Counted from the first letter of the stretch, positions 19,509-28,804 are shown. The stretch is 64,000 nt of DNA from Acuticoccus mangrovi (GCF_016411865.1 NZ_JAEKJA010000002.1:1-64000), one strand, 5' to 3'. Numbers and translations: made by a program. The notes: generated by a model from the sequence alone, not told the origin.

Positions 19509-21029
19509 GTGAGCGCCGAGGCAGTCGCCATGACCGAGACGCCGCCGATCACGGCAACGGGCCTCTCGATCCGCAACATCACCAAATCCTTCGGGCCGGT
19601 GCGCGTGCTCGAGGGCATCGATCTCGACATCCGGCCCGGCGAGTGCGTCGCCGTGCTCGGCGAGAACGGGGCCGGCAAGTCCACCCTTTCGGCGATCATC
19701 GCCGGCGTCATTCCGCCGTCCTCCGGCGAGATGACGTGGAACGGCGCGCCCTACGCGCCGCGTTCGCCCGCCGAGGCGCTGAGCCACGGCATCGGCCTGA
19801 TCCACCAGGAGATGCGGCTCCTGCCGGAGCTCTCCATCGCCGAGAACGTCTTCGTCGGCCGGCTGTTGATGAAGAACGGCCGCATCGATCGGCGCGAGAT
19901 GAACCGCCGCGCGGAAGTGCAGCTGCGCCGGCTCGGCCTCGATATTCCGGCGACCACCAAGGTGAAGGCGCTGCGCGTCGCCGCGCAGCAGCAGGTGGAG
20001 ATCGCCAAGGCGTTGACGCTCGAGGCGAGCCTCCTGATCTTCGACGAGCCCACCGCCGCGCTCGGCGGGGAGGAGACTGACCGCCTGTTCGAGCAGATCG
20101 ACCGGCTGAAGGCGGAGGGCGTCTCCTCGGTCTACATCTCCCATCGCCTCGAGGAGATCGCGCGCGTCGCCGACCGCATCGCCGTGCTGCGCGACGGAGC
20201 GCTCGTCGCCGTCCACGACACCGCCGACGTTCCCGTGCGCCAGCTCGTGGAGGAGATGGTCGGGCGCAGCGTCGAGCGGCTTTTTCCCGACATTCCCGCC
20301 CCGACGGGGCCGGAGGTGCTCGCCGTCGACGGCCTCACCGGCGCGCAGAACGACTTCCGCGACATCAGCTTCTCGGTGCGGGCGGGGGAGATCTTCGGCA
20401 TCGCCGGCATCGTCGGCGCCGGGCGGACGGAGCTGGTGCGGGCGATCGCCGGCATCGACCCGCTCGCCGCCGGCACCGTGCGGCTCGCCGGCGAGGCGGT
20501 GACGCTCACCTCGCCGCGCGACGCGCTCGACGCCGGCATCGTGATGGTGCCGGAGGACCGCAAGGGCCAGGGCCTGCTCCTCGGCATGCCGATCGCCGAC
20601 AACGTCGCCGTGGGCAACTTCGACCTCGTGGGCAACGCCGGCTGGGTGAGGCCCTCGCAGACGCGCGCCTTCGGCGCCCAGGCGATCGATTCGATGGGCG
20701 TGAAGGGCACTCCCGAGCAGCTCGTCGGCCGCCTGTCGGGCGGCAACCAGCAGAAGGTGATCATCGCCAAGTGGCTCGCCCGCTCGCCCCGCCTCGTCAT
20801 CATGGACGAGCCGACGCGGGGCGTGGACGTCGGCGCCCGCGCGCAGATCTACGAGGCGATCGCCGAGCTCGCCCAGGCGGGCATGGCGGTGATCGTCGTC
20901 TCCTCCGACCTCGACGAGGTGATCGGCCTGTCGCACCGCGTGATGGTGCTCTCGCGGGGGGAGAGCCGGGGCATTCTGGAGCGCGGCGAGGCGACCCACG
21001 TCGCCATCATGGAACGCGCCACCACCTGA
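19509..21029 (+). CDS. Sugar ABC transporter ATP-binding protein, RbsA type
   Basis: The 506-residue ATPase has two domains. The first has Walker A GENGAGKST near residue 54 and DEPTAALGG near 179. The second has the usual degenerate AGIVGAGRTELVRAIAG and a strong signature LSGGNQQKVIIAKWL with DEPTRGVDVGA near 432. It powers uptake by the permease and binding protein just upstream. The start taken is GTG at 19509, preceded by AAGAAAGGG; ATG at 19530 is possible too. Confidence 0.92.
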   Translation: MSAEAVAMTETPPITATGLSIRNITKSFGPVRVLEGIDLDIRPGECVAVLGENGAGKSTLSAIIAGVIPPSSGEMTWNGAPYAPRSPAEALSHGIGLIHQEMRLLPELSIAENVFVGRLLMKNGRIDRREMNRRAEVQLRRLGLDIPATTKVKALRVAAQQQVEIAKALTLEASLLIFDEPTAALGGEETDRLFEQIDRLKAEGVSSVYISHRLEEIARVADRIAVLRDGALVAVHDTADVPVRQLVEEMVGRSVERLFPDIPAPTGPEVLAVDGLTGAQNDFRDISFSVRAGEIFGIAGIVGAGRTELVRAIAGIDPLAAGTVRLAGEAVTLTSPRDALDAGIVMVPEDRKGQGLLLGMPIADNVAVGNFDLVGNAGWVRPSQTRAFGAQAIDSMGVKGTPEQLVGRLSGGNQQKVIIAKWLARSPRLVIMDEPTRGVDVGARAQIYEAIAELAQAGMAVIVVSSDLDEVIGLSHRVMVLSRGESRGILERGEATHVAIMERATT

Positions 21030-21064
21030 GCAACGGCGCCGAAGCGCCCACGGGAAACGTGATC

Positions 21065-21829
21065 ATGGACCTCTTCGATCTTTCCGGCGACATCGCCTTC
21101 GTGACCGGCGCGGGATCGGGCATCGGCCAGGCGATCGCCATCGGCCTCGGCAAGGCGGGCGCCGACGTCGCCTGCCTCGACCGGGCGGGCAGCGCGGGTC
21201 TCGGCGAGACCGTCGCCGCCGTCGAGGCCGCCGGCCGGCGCGCTGTCGCCATCGAGGCGGATGTGCGCGACAAGACGGCCGTGGAGGCCGCCGTCGCCCG
21301 CACCGAGGCCGAGCTCGGCCCGCTGACGACGGCGGTGAACGCCGCGGGCATCGCCAACGCCACCGCCGCGGAGGAGATGCCGGAAGAGCAGTGGCGCACC
21401 ATGCTCGACATCAACCTCACCGGCATCTTCCTCTCCTCCCAGGCGGAGGGGGCGGCGATGCTCAAGAACGGGCGCGGCTCCATCGTCAACATCGCCTCGA
21501 TGTCGGGCTCGATCGTCAACCGCGGGCTCCTGCAGGTGCACTACAACACCTCCAAGGCCGGCGTGATCCATCTGACGAAGAGCCTCGCCATGGAGTGGGC
21601 TCAGAAGGGCATCCGGGTGAACGCGATCAGCCCCGGCTACACGCTGACACCGATGAACCTGCGCCCCGAGGTCGCCGAGCAGCGCAAGATCTTCGAGGAC
21701 ACCACGCCGATGGGGCGGATGGCGGAGGTCGACGAGATGGTCGGCCCGGCGATCTTCCTCTCCTCCAAGGCGGCGAGCTTCGTGACCGGCGTCGACCTTC
21801 TGGTGGACGGCGGCTTCGTGTGCTGGTGA
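21065..21829 (+). CDS. SDR-family oxidoreductase, polyol-dehydrogenase-like
   Basis: The 254-residue dehydrogenase has TGAGSGIG near residue 13, NAAG near 90, the catalytic serine in IASMSGS and Tyr-x-x-x-Lys in YNTSK near 160, and a C-terminus VDLLVDGGF typical of the family. It is the last gene of the operon, 35 bases after the transporter ATPase, and probably oxidises the imported polyol or sugar before phosphorylation. It differs clearly from the other SDR at 12163-12942, so the locus has two distinct dehydrogenases. Confidence 0.9.
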   Translation: MDLFDLSGDIAFVTGAGSGIGQAIAIGLGKAGADVACLDRAGSAGLGETVAAVEAAGRRAVAIEADVRDKTAVEAAVARTEAELGPLTTAVNAAGIANATAAEEMPEEQWRTMLDINLTGIFLSSQAEGAAMLKNGRGSIVNIASMSGSIVNRGLLQVHYNTSKAGVIHLTKSLAMEWAQKGIRVNAISPGYTLTPMNLRPEVAEQRKIFEDTTPMGRMAEVDEMVGPAIFLSSKAASFVTGVDLLVDGGFVCW

Positions 21830-21839
21830 TCCCGCGTAT

Positions 21840-21886
21840 GATCCGGCGCCGGAGCGCCGGATCGGTTCGCCCCGCTCAGAGGGGCG
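21840..21886. terminator. Hairpins between converging genes
   Basis: GATCCGGCG (21840-21848) pairs with CGCCGGATC (21855-21863) around a six-base loop, and CGCCCC (21868-21873) pairs with GGGGCG (21881-21886). They lie between the converging SDR and old yellow enzyme genes. There is no clear T run, so termination is inferred from position. Confidence 0.5.
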
Positions 21887-21911
21887 GATAGTCTCAGAGG
21901 GCCGGATAGTC
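21876..21911. repeat. 18-bp tandem duplication across a stop codon
   Basis: TCAGAGGGGCGGATAGTC (21876-21893) is followed directly by a copy with one mismatch (21894-21911). On the minus strand the upstream copy encodes the last residues DYPAL and stop of the old yellow enzyme; the second repeats this as DYPPL and stop beyond the gene. Confidence 0.8.
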
Positions 21912-22994
21912 GGTGTAGCCCTCGGCGCCGCCGCCGTAGAAGGTGGCGCGGTTGTAGGGGTTGAGCGGCGCGGCCTGCTTGAGCCGTTTCGGCAGGTCCG
22001 GATTGGCGATGAAGTGGCGGCCGAAGGCGACGGCGTCGGCGGCGCCGCGTTCCACCACCCCCTCGGCGCTCTCGCGGGTGAAGTTGCCCGCGGTGATCAG
22101 CACGCCCGGCCAGAGCGGGCGGAAGAGGTCGGCCGCGGACGGGGTGTCCTGATGGTCGACCTCCGCCTGGCCGGCACCGGAGGCGCGCGGCTCGATGAAG
22201 TGGACGTAGGCGAGGCCGAGCGGCGCGAGCTTTTCCACGAGATGAGTATAGAGCGGCATCGGGTCCGGCTCGCCGGAGCCGTTCGCGACGCCGAAAGGAG
22301 AGAGGCGGATGCCCACCCGGTCGCCGCCGATCGCGGCGACGATGGCCTCGGTCACCTCGAGCGGCAGGCGGCAGCGATTTTCGATGGACCCGCCGTAGCG
22401 GTCGGTGCGCTGGTTGCTCGCCGACTGCATGAACTGCTCGAGGAGGTAGCCGTTGGCGGAGTGGATCTCGACGCCATCGAAGTCCGCGGCGAGGGCGTTG
22501 CGGGCGGCTTGCGCGTAGGCCTCGACGAGGACGGGCAGCGCCTCGGTGGGGATCGCCTCCGGTGTTTCGAACGGCACCCGCTCGAAGTCGGCGGTGAGCG
22601 CCATGCCGCTCGGCGGGGCGATCGCCGAGGGCGCCTTCGGCAGCCCTCCGTCGGGCTGCACCGAGGAGTGGGAGATGCGGCCGACGTGCCAGAGCTGGCA
22701 GACGATGAGGCCGCCCTTGTCGTGCACGGCGTCGGTGACGGCGCGCCAGCCCTCCACCTGCGCGGCGGAGTGGATGCCGGGGGTGGCGGGCATGCCCTGG
22801 CCTTCCGGCACCACCTGCGTCGCCTCCGAGATGATGAGCCCGCCTTCGGAGGCGCGCTGGGCGTAATATTCGGCCATCAGCGGCGTCGGGATGTTGCCGG
22901 GGCGGGCGGCGCGCATGCGGGTGAGGGGAGCCATCACCACGCGGTGGGAGAGCGCCCAGGCGCCGACCTTCAAGGGATCGTAGAGTGTCGTCAT
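21894..22994 (-). CDS. Old yellow enzyme family alkene reductase
   Basis: The 366-residue flavoprotein belongs to the NemA/xenobiotic reductase group, which uses FMN and NAD(P)H to reduce activated double bonds and nitro compounds in the cytoplasm. Seen are the N-terminal APLTRMRA, GGLIISEATQV, the substrate-site WHVGRISH near residue 122, and DFDGVEIHSANGYLLEQFM near 174 followed by RTDRYGGSIENR. It is a single-gene unit with no functional partner next to it. Its end is the site of an 18-bp tandem duplication. Confidence 0.95.
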   Translation of the reverse strand: MTTLYDPLKVGAWALSHRVVMAPLTRMRAARPGNIPTPLMAEYYAQRASEGGLIISEATQVVPEGQGMPATPGIHSAAQVEGWRAVTDAVHDKGGLIVCQLWHVGRISHSSVQPDGGLPKAPSAIAPPSGMALTADFERVPFETPEAIPTEALPVLVEAYAQAARNALAADFDGVEIHSANGYLLEQFMQSASNQRTDRYGGSIENRCRLPLEVTEAIVAAIGGDRVGIRLSPFGVANGSGEPDPMPLYTHLVEKLAPLGLAYVHFIEPRASGAGQAEVDHQDTPSAADLFRPLWPGVLITAGNFTRESAEGVVERGAADAVAFGRHFIANPDLPKRLKQAAPLNPYNRATFYGGGAEGYTDYPAL

Positions 22995-23145
22995 CGCTCT
23001 TGCTGCCTCGATCTTGGGGGCGCCGCGCGGACGCCCGTGTCGGCGAACACGCTAGTCTGTTCCGGCGACACTTGCTATGGCACCGAACGGCTCGCGGGAG
23101 CGACGATGCCGCGCGCGTCGGTGCGGCAAGAGGTGGAGTGGATCG

Positions 23146-23604
23146 ATGGGTGAGGGACGACGGCTGGCGTTCGAGGAGTTCGAGGTCGGGCAACGCTTCG
23201 CCAACGGCAGCGTGACCCTGACGAGCGAGATGGTGAAGACGTTCGCCGCCGCCTACGACCCGCAGCCTTTCCACCTCGACGAGACGGCGGCCGAGGCGAG
23301 CGTCTTCGGCGGCCTCGCGGCGAGCGGGTGGCACACGGCGGCCCTCACCATGCGCATGCTGGTCGACGGCGGCGCCCCGATCGACGGCGGCATCATCGGG
23401 GTGGGCGGGGAGATCGCCTGGCCGCGCCCGACGCGCCCCGGCGACACGCTTCGCGTGGAGAGCGAGGTGGTGGAGATCATCCCTTCCCGCTCCAAGCCAA
23501 TGCAGGGCCTCGTGGTGATGCAGGCGGAGACCTTCAATCAGCGCGACGAGGTGGTGCAGCGCCTGACGGCGAAGCTCGTGGTGAGGCGTCGCACCGCGCC
23601 CTGA
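23146..23604 (+). CDS. MaoC-family dehydratase
   Basis: The 152-residue protein has a single hot-dog fold with the hydratase-2 motif YDPQPFHLDE near residue 37, followed by FGGLAASGWHTAALTMRM. Enzymes of this family add or remove water from enoyl-CoA-type substrates. The ATG at 23146 is supported by GGAGTGGATCG. It is not in an obvious operon; it starts about 150 bases from the divergent old yellow enzyme gene and converges on the Lrp-family gene. Confidence 0.88.
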   Translation: MGEGRRLAFEEFEVGQRFANGSVTLTSEMVKTFAAAYDPQPFHLDETAAEASVFGGLAASGWHTAALTMRMLVDGGAPIDGGIIGVGGEIAWPRPTRPGDTLRVESEVVEIIPSRSKPMQGLVVMQAETFNQRDEVVQRLTAKLVVRRRTAP

Positions 23605-23663
23605 CACGCCCTCGACCCGAGCCCTGATGCCGGCGGCTGCCGCCGATCCGGGCGCCGCCATGC

Positions 23664-24158
23664 TCAGCGAGACGGCAGGGAGAGGGGGAGGGCGGGGGTG
23701 TCCTTCACCGTCGATACCACGATGCGGGACTGCACGTCGCTGACGAGGTCGCCGGCGAGCAGCTTGTCGCGCAGAAAGACGTCGTAGGCTTTGATGTCGG
23801 TGGTCACGACCTTGATGAGATAGTCCACCGCCCCGGTGACGCGCTCGCAGATGACCACCTCGGGCCATCCCATCACCAGGGCGTCGAAGGTGGACATGTT
23901 CTCCCGGCTCGGCATCGCAAGCTTCACGAAAGCATACGAGGTGAAGCCAAGACCCACCGCCTCGCGATCCACGGTGGCGATGATGGCGGTGATGATGCCG
24001 GCGTCCTTCATGCGCTTGATGCGTCGCCAGCACGGCGTCTGGCTGAGCCCGACCGTGCTCGCGATGTCGCCGACCGATTGGCCGGCGTCGAGCTGCATGG
24101 CGGTCAAAATTTTGAGGTCCATCGGATCGAGCAAAAATTTTTCAGAAGTGAGCGTCAC
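23664..24158 (-). CDS. Lrp/AsnC-family transcriptional regulator
   Basis: The product has an N-terminal helix-turn-helix (LDPMDLKILTAM..DIASTVGLSQTPCWRRIKRM) and a C-terminal ligand-binding RAM domain with the GAVDYLIKVV segment. I take the GTG at 24158 (164 residues, the family's usual length); ATG at 24206 is possible but the extra codons are AT-rich and unlike the gene. It is divergent from the indolepyruvate oxidoreductase gene 110 bases away, the normal place for a local regulator of aromatic amino acid breakdown. Confidence 0.85.
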   Translation of the reverse strand: MTLTSEKFLLDPMDLKILTAMQLDAGQSVGDIASTVGLSQTPCWRRIKRMKDAGIITAIIATVDREAVGLGFTSYAFVKLAMPSRENMSTFDALVMGWPEVVICERVTGAVDYLIKVVTTDIKAYDVFLRDKLLAGDLVSDVQSRIVVSTVKDTPALPLSLPSR

Positions 24159-24267
24159 ATCGGAACCATTTTGCGCCTGCGTGCCGTTTAGAACTGAAAA
24201 TAGCATGGAAAGTTCGAGGCTTAGAGAACAATTATTGAGCACAATTGGCGACTCGGGGAGAACGGCC

Positions 24268-27200
24268 ATGACGCGCAACGTGAGCCTGAGCGACAAATAC
24301 GATCTCGACCGTGGCCGGGTGTACATGACCGGCATCCAAACCTTGCTGCGCATCGCCATCGATCAGCGGCGGATGGACGAGGCGGCGGGTCTCAAGACGG
24401 CGGGCTTCTTTTCCGGCTATCGCGGCTCGCCGCTCGGCGGCGTCGATCAGGAGCTGATCCGCAACAAGAAGCGGCTCGATCCGCTCGACATCCATTTTCA
24501 GCCGGGCGTCAACGAGGAGCTCGGGGCGACCGCCGTGTGGGGCACGCAGAAGGTGGGGCTCCACGGCAAGGGCTCCGACTACGACGGCGTGTTCGGCATC
24601 TGGTACGGCAAGGCGCCGGGCGTCGACCGCGCCGGCGACGTGCTGCATCAGGCGACCGCCTCGGGCACCGCGCGCTACGGCGGTGCGCTCGCCCTCTGTG
24701 GCGACGATCTTCTCGCCAAGTCGTCCATCCTGCCGGCGCAGTCGGAATTCGCGCTGCAGCACTTCGAGATGCCGTTCTTCAACCCGGCCGACCTCCAGGA
24801 CGTGCTCGACTACGGCCTGCACGGCCTCGCGCTGTCGCGCTTTGCGAGCAACTGGACCGGCATTCTGTGCGTCGCCGACACGATGGACGCCTCGGGCCTC
24901 GTCTCGGTCGACCCGGAGCGCCTTTCCTTCGTCTTTCCGGAGAGCGCCGACCCGCGGCGCGACCACGACCTCAACCGCACCTTCCTCCTCGGCAACCGCC
25001 TCGAGACGGAGCGCCTGTTGCGCGACGTGCGCCTTCCCGCCGTCACCGCCTATGTGCGGGCGAACGGGCTCGACGGCGTCGCCTTCGGCGACGAGCGGGC
25101 CGCCCGCATCGGCTTCGTCGCCACCGGTAAGGCCTATCGCGACCTGTTGCAGGCCTTCGCGCTCCTCGGCATCGACGAGGAGCGGGCGAAGGCGCTCGGC
25201 CTCGCCGTCTACAAAGTCGCGATGCCCTGGCCGCTCGACACCGAGACCCTCGTCCGCTTCGCCCGCGGCAAGGAAAAGCTCGTGGCGGTGGAGCACAAGC
25301 GCCCCTTCCTGGAGCCGCAAATCAAGGAAGCGCTCTATCACGTTCCCGAGGGCCGCCGCCCCGAGGTGTGGGGCAAGCGCCGGCCGGACGGCGAGCATTT
25401 CCTGTCCGACGTTCTGGAACTGCGCCCGCAGGACCTCGTGCAGGCGCTGATGAGCGTGATCCCCGGCGCGCAGGAGGACGAGGGGATGCGCCGCGTCGCG
25501 ATGGCGATGGTGGAGCGCACCGCCTGGGCCGCCGGCCACGCCGAGGCGAGCCAGCGCTCGGCCTATTTCTGCTCCGGCTGCCCCCATTCCACCTCCACCA
25601 AGGTGCCGGAAGGGTCGCGGGCGCTGCCCGGCATCGGCTGCCACGCGATGACCGAGATCAACGGCAACACCACCGACGGGCAGATCGCCATGGGCGGCGA
25701 GGGCGTGCCGTGGGTGGGCCAGGCCCCCTTCAGCCGCGACCGCCACGTGTTCGTGAACATGGGCGACGGCACCTACTATCACTCCGGCATTCTCGCGATT
25801 CGCCAGGCCGTCGCCGCGAATGTGCCGATCACCTACAAGATCCTCTACAACGACGCCGTGGCGATGACCGGCGGCCAGCCGCACGACGGGCCGTTGACGG
25901 TGCCGATGATCGCCCGCCAGCTCGCCGCCGAGGGGGTGGAGCGGATCGTCGTCGTGTCCGAGCGGCCGGAGCTCTACGAGGGGCGGCGCGATCTCGGCCA
26001 CGGCGTGCCCGTCCACCACCGCGACGAGCTGATGCCGATCGAGCGCGAGCTCGCCGACTACGAAGGCGTCTCGGCGATCGTCTACGATCAGACCTGCGCC
26101 GCCGAGAAGCGCCGCCGCCGCAAGAAGGGGGCTTATCCGGACCCCGACCGCCGCCTCTTCATCAACGAGCGCGTCTGCGAGGATTGCGGCGACTGCTCGG
26201 TCCAGTCCAACTGCATCTCGGTGGAGCCGCTGCCGACGCCGTTCGGCCAGAAGCGGGTGATCAACCAGTCGACCTGCAACAAGGACTTCTCCTGCGTGAA
26301 GGGCTTCTGCCCGTCCTTCGCCTGGGTCGAAGGCGCGGCGATCAAGAAAGTCGACACCGTGACGCTCGATGTCGAAGCGCTCGCGGCCGCCTTGCCGGCG
26401 CCGACGAAGCCCGACATCGCGGCGACCCACAACGTGCTGATCACCGGCATCGGCGGCTTCGGCGTGACGACGGTGGCCGCGGTGCTCGCGATGGCCGGCC
26501 ACATCGACGGCATCGCCGCCTCGACGCTCGACATGACGGGCCTCGCTCAGAAGAACGGCCCGGTGACGAGCCATCTGCGCTTCGCCCCCGCCGACACGGC
26601 CATTTCGGGTCCGCGGGTGCCGACCGCCTCGCTCGACACCCTCATCGCCTCCGACATGCTCGTCGCCTGCAACGCCGACTCGCTGTCGATGACGGCCTCG
26701 GACCGCACCCTCGCCGTCGCCAACACCAAGGTGCAACCGACCGCCGAGTTCGTGATGAAGCGCGTGCTCTCCTTCGACGAGGCGCGGATGACGCGCACTC
26801 TGAAAGAGGCGGCGCGCACCTTCGTGCCGGTGGATGCCGCCCATGTCGCCGAGCAGCTCTTCGGCGATCAGATCTTCATGAACATGATGCTCGTGGGCGT
26901 CGCCTATCAGGCGGGCGGGCTCCCGTTGAGCGAGGAGGCGATCGTCGAGGCGATCCGCCTCAACGGGGCCGCGGTGAAGCCCAACATCGCCGCCTTCCGG
27001 GCGGGGCGCGTGCTCGCCGCCGATCCGGAGCGCATCCGCGCCGCCGTCGGTAGCCGCGCGAAGCTGAAGCCGATGGGGCTCGACGAGCGCATCGACTTCC
27101 TCGCCAAGGAGCTCGCAGCCTACCAGGACGCCGCCTATGCGGACCGCTTTCGCGCCGCCATCGCCGCGCTGCGTGAGGCCGACGAGGCGCGCGGCCAGAA

Positions 27201-27741
27201 GGGTCACCGCCTCACCACCCTCGCCGTCGAGAGCCTCTACAAGGCGATGGCCTACAAGGACGAGTACGAGGTCGCCCGCCTCTATTCCGCGCCCGCCTAC
27301 TGGGACGCGCTGAAGGCGGAGTTTGAGGACCCCAAGAAGGTGCGCCTGATGCTCGCCCCGCCGATCCTCTCACCGATCGATCCGGCGACGGGGCGACCGA
27401 AGAAGCGCGCCTTCGGCCCCTGGGTCTTCCCGCTGCTGCGCCTCATCGCCCACGGCAAGGGCTTGCGCGGCACCCGCTTCGATCCCTTCGGGCGCAGCGA
27501 GGAGCGGCGCCACGAGCGCGCGCTGGTGGAGATGGCGTTCGCCGACGTCGCCCGTGCCTGCCGCGAGGTGGGCTCGGCGCCCTACGGGCTCCTGTGCGAG
27601 CTTCTGCGCATCCCCTCCACGGTGAAGGGCTACGGCCCGGTGAAGGAGGCGAACCGCGAGGCCGCCCTCAAGAAGCGTCAGGTGCTGCTCGCTCAGCTCG
27701 CCGAGGACAGCACGCCGCCGCTCGCGATCGCCGCCGAATAG
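24268..27741 (+). CDS. Indolepyruvate ferredoxin oxidoreductase family protein, fused form
   Basis: This 1157-residue cytoplasmic enzyme oxidatively decarboxylates aryl pyruvates from aromatic amino acids to acyl-CoA. It joins both subunits of the archaeal-type enzyme. Seen in order: N-terminal 2-oxoacid binding region, CSGCPHSTSTKVPEGS near residue 435, the ThDP motif NMGDGTYYHSG near 497, cysteine-rich iron-sulfur segments (CEDCGDC near 637, then CNKDFSCVKGFC), and a gamma domain starting ITGIGGFGVTTVAAV near 725. The start is preceded by GGGGAGAACGGCC. The Lrp-family regulator is divergent from it. Confidence 0.93.
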   Translation: MTRNVSLSDKYDLDRGRVYMTGIQTLLRIAIDQRRMDEAAGLKTAGFFSGYRGSPLGGVDQELIRNKKRLDPLDIHFQPGVNEELGATAVWGTQKVGLHGKGSDYDGVFGIWYGKAPGVDRAGDVLHQATASGTARYGGALALCGDDLLAKSSILPAQSEFALQHFEMPFFNPADLQDVLDYGLHGLALSRFASNWTGILCVADTMDASGLVSVDPERLSFVFPESADPRRDHDLNRTFLLGNRLETERLLRDVRLPAVTAYVRANGLDGVAFGDERAARIGFVATGKAYRDLLQAFALLGIDEERAKALGLAVYKVAMPWPLDTETLVRFARGKEKLVAVEHKRPFLEPQIKEALYHVPEGRRPEVWGKRRPDGEHFLSDVLELRPQDLVQALMSVIPGAQEDEGMRRVAMAMVERTAWAAGHAEASQRSAYFCSGCPHSTSTKVPEGSRALPGIGCHAMTEINGNTTDGQIAMGGEGVPWVGQAPFSRDRHVFVNMGDGTYYHSGILAIRQAVAANVPITYKILYNDAVAMTGGQPHDGPLTVPMIARQLAAEGVERIVVVSERPELYEGRRDLGHGVPVHHRDELMPIERELADYEGVSAIVYDQTCAAEKRRRRKKGAYPDPDRRLFINERVCEDCGDCSVQSNCISVEPLPTPFGQKRVINQSTCNKDFSCVKGFCPSFAWVEGAAIKKVDTVTLDVEALAAALPAPTKPDIAATHNVLITGIGGFGVTTVAAVLAMAGHIDGIAASTLDMTGLAQKNGPVTSHLRFAPADTAISGPRVPTASLDTLIASDMLVACNADSLSMTASDRTLAVANTKVQPTAEFVMKRVLSFDEARMTRTLKEAARTFVPVDAAHVAEQLFGDQIFMNMMLVGVAYQAGGLPLSEEAIVEAIRLNGAAVKPNIAAFRAGRVLAADPERIRAAVGSRAKLKPMGLDERIDFLAKELAAYQDAAYADRFRAAIAALREADEARGQKGHRLTTLAVESLYKAMAYKDEYEVARLYSAPAYWDALKAEFEDPKKVRLMLAPPILSPIDPATGRPKKRAFGPWVFPLLRLIAHGKGLRGTRFDPFGRSEERRHERALVEMAFADVARACREVGSAPYGLLCELLRIPSTVKGYGPVKEANREAALKKRQVLLAQLAEDSTPPLAIAAE

Positions 27742-27838
27742 CGGCCGGCAAGGCAGGCGCAGCCACTCCACGCGGAAGGCGCGGCCGCTCCCCCCCGATG
27801 CGCGCGGGCCGTCGCCCCTCCGGTCGGCGCCGGCCGCG

Positions 27839-28804
27839 TCAGCCGTAAAGGCTCTGCCAGGTCGGGAAGCGGTCGCTCGCGCCGGGGGTCGCCGAATAGA
27901 CGCCGCGGGCGACGGCGCGGGCGAGCACTGCGGCCGCCGTCGCCGCCAGCGCCACGTGGCCGAGCGGCCTTTCCGGCGCCGCCGCCTTCCCGGTGGAGAC
28001 GGCGAACAGAGTGTCGCCGTCGAGGAGGGTATGGGACGGGTAGATCGCGAGCGCCAGACCGTCGTGCGCGGCGATCGCGAGGCGGTTCGCCTCGGCGTTC
28101 GTCAGCGTTGCGTCTGTGGCGACGATCGCGATCACCGTGTTCTCGCGCGGAAGGGTGCCCGACTTGGTGCGGATGGTGGCGAAGTCGGCGCTCGGCGGGG
28201 CGTGGAGGCCGCCGAACTCGCCGTCGACCTCGAACGGGGCGGCGCGGAACCAGGGTCCGTCCGCCGCCGTCACTGAGCCCACCGCGTTCACCACCACGGC
28301 CGCGCCCACGGTCGCCGCGCCGCAGCGGGCGGAGGCGGAGCCGAAGCCGCCCTTGAGGCCCGCCGTCATGGCGTTGGTGCCGGCGCCGACGGTGCCGAGA
28401 CGGCGGTCGGGCGGCCCGTCGAGGGCGGCGGCGAGGCTCGCCGCGCCGAGGGCGCGATAGTCCGGTCGCGGCCCGGCGAGGTCGAACACAATGGCGCCGG
28501 GCACGATGGGGACGCGGTGGCCGCGCACCTCGTAGCCGCGGCCCCGCTCGGCGAGGGCGAGTTGCACGCCGTCGGCCGAGGCGAGGCCGAACGCCGAGCC
28601 GCCGGAGAGGCAGATGGCATCGACGCCGGGCCCGAGGCGGCCGGGGGCGAGGGCGTCGGTCTCGCGCGTTCCGGGCGCTCCGCCGTGGACGGCGACACCG
28701 GCAACGCCCGGCTCTTCCAGGACGAGCGTCGACACCCCGCTCGGTGCGTCGGGATCGGCGGCGTGGCCGAAGCGCACGCCGGGTACATCGAGAATGTGAC
28801 TCAT
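27839..28804 (-). CDS. P1 family peptidase (S58, DmpA/NylC type)
   Basis: The 321-residue protein belongs to the self-cleaving P1 family, which includes DmpA aminopeptidase and 6-aminohexanoate oligomer hydrolase. The pattern RENTVIAIVATDATLTNAEANRLA carries the Asn-Thr bond (near residue 222-223) where family members cut themselves and expose a nucleophilic threonine. N-terminal features VRFGHA and CLSGGSAFGLASADGV also fit. It overlaps the upstream secreted-protein gene by four bases (ATGA), so they are coupled. Confidence 0.9.
   Translation of the reverse strand: MSHILDVPGVRFGHAADPDAPSGVSTLVLEEPGVAGVAVHGGAPGTRETDALAPGRLGPGVDAICLSGGSAFGLASADGVQLALAERGRGYEVRGHRVPIVPGAIVFDLAGPRPDYRALGAASLAAALDGPPDRRLGTVGAGTNAMTAGLKGGFGSASARCGAATVGAAVVVNAVGSVTAADGPWFRAAPFEVDGEFGGLHAPPSADFATIRTKSGTLPRENTVIAIVATDATLTNAEANRLAIAAHDGLALAIYPSHTLLDGDTLFAVSTGKAAAPERPLGHVALAATAAAVLARAVARGVYSATPGASDRFPTWQSLYG

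Noticed and set aside
17175-20999. A 1274-codon open frame opposite the kinase and transporter genes
   Set aside because: It runs antisense across four well-conserved genes and their gaps and has only low-complexity His/Asp/Gly/Arg-rich sequence.
24232-27207. A 991-codon open frame opposite the oxidoreductase
   Set aside because: Antisense of a conserved gene, no motif, typical of GC-rich shadow frames.
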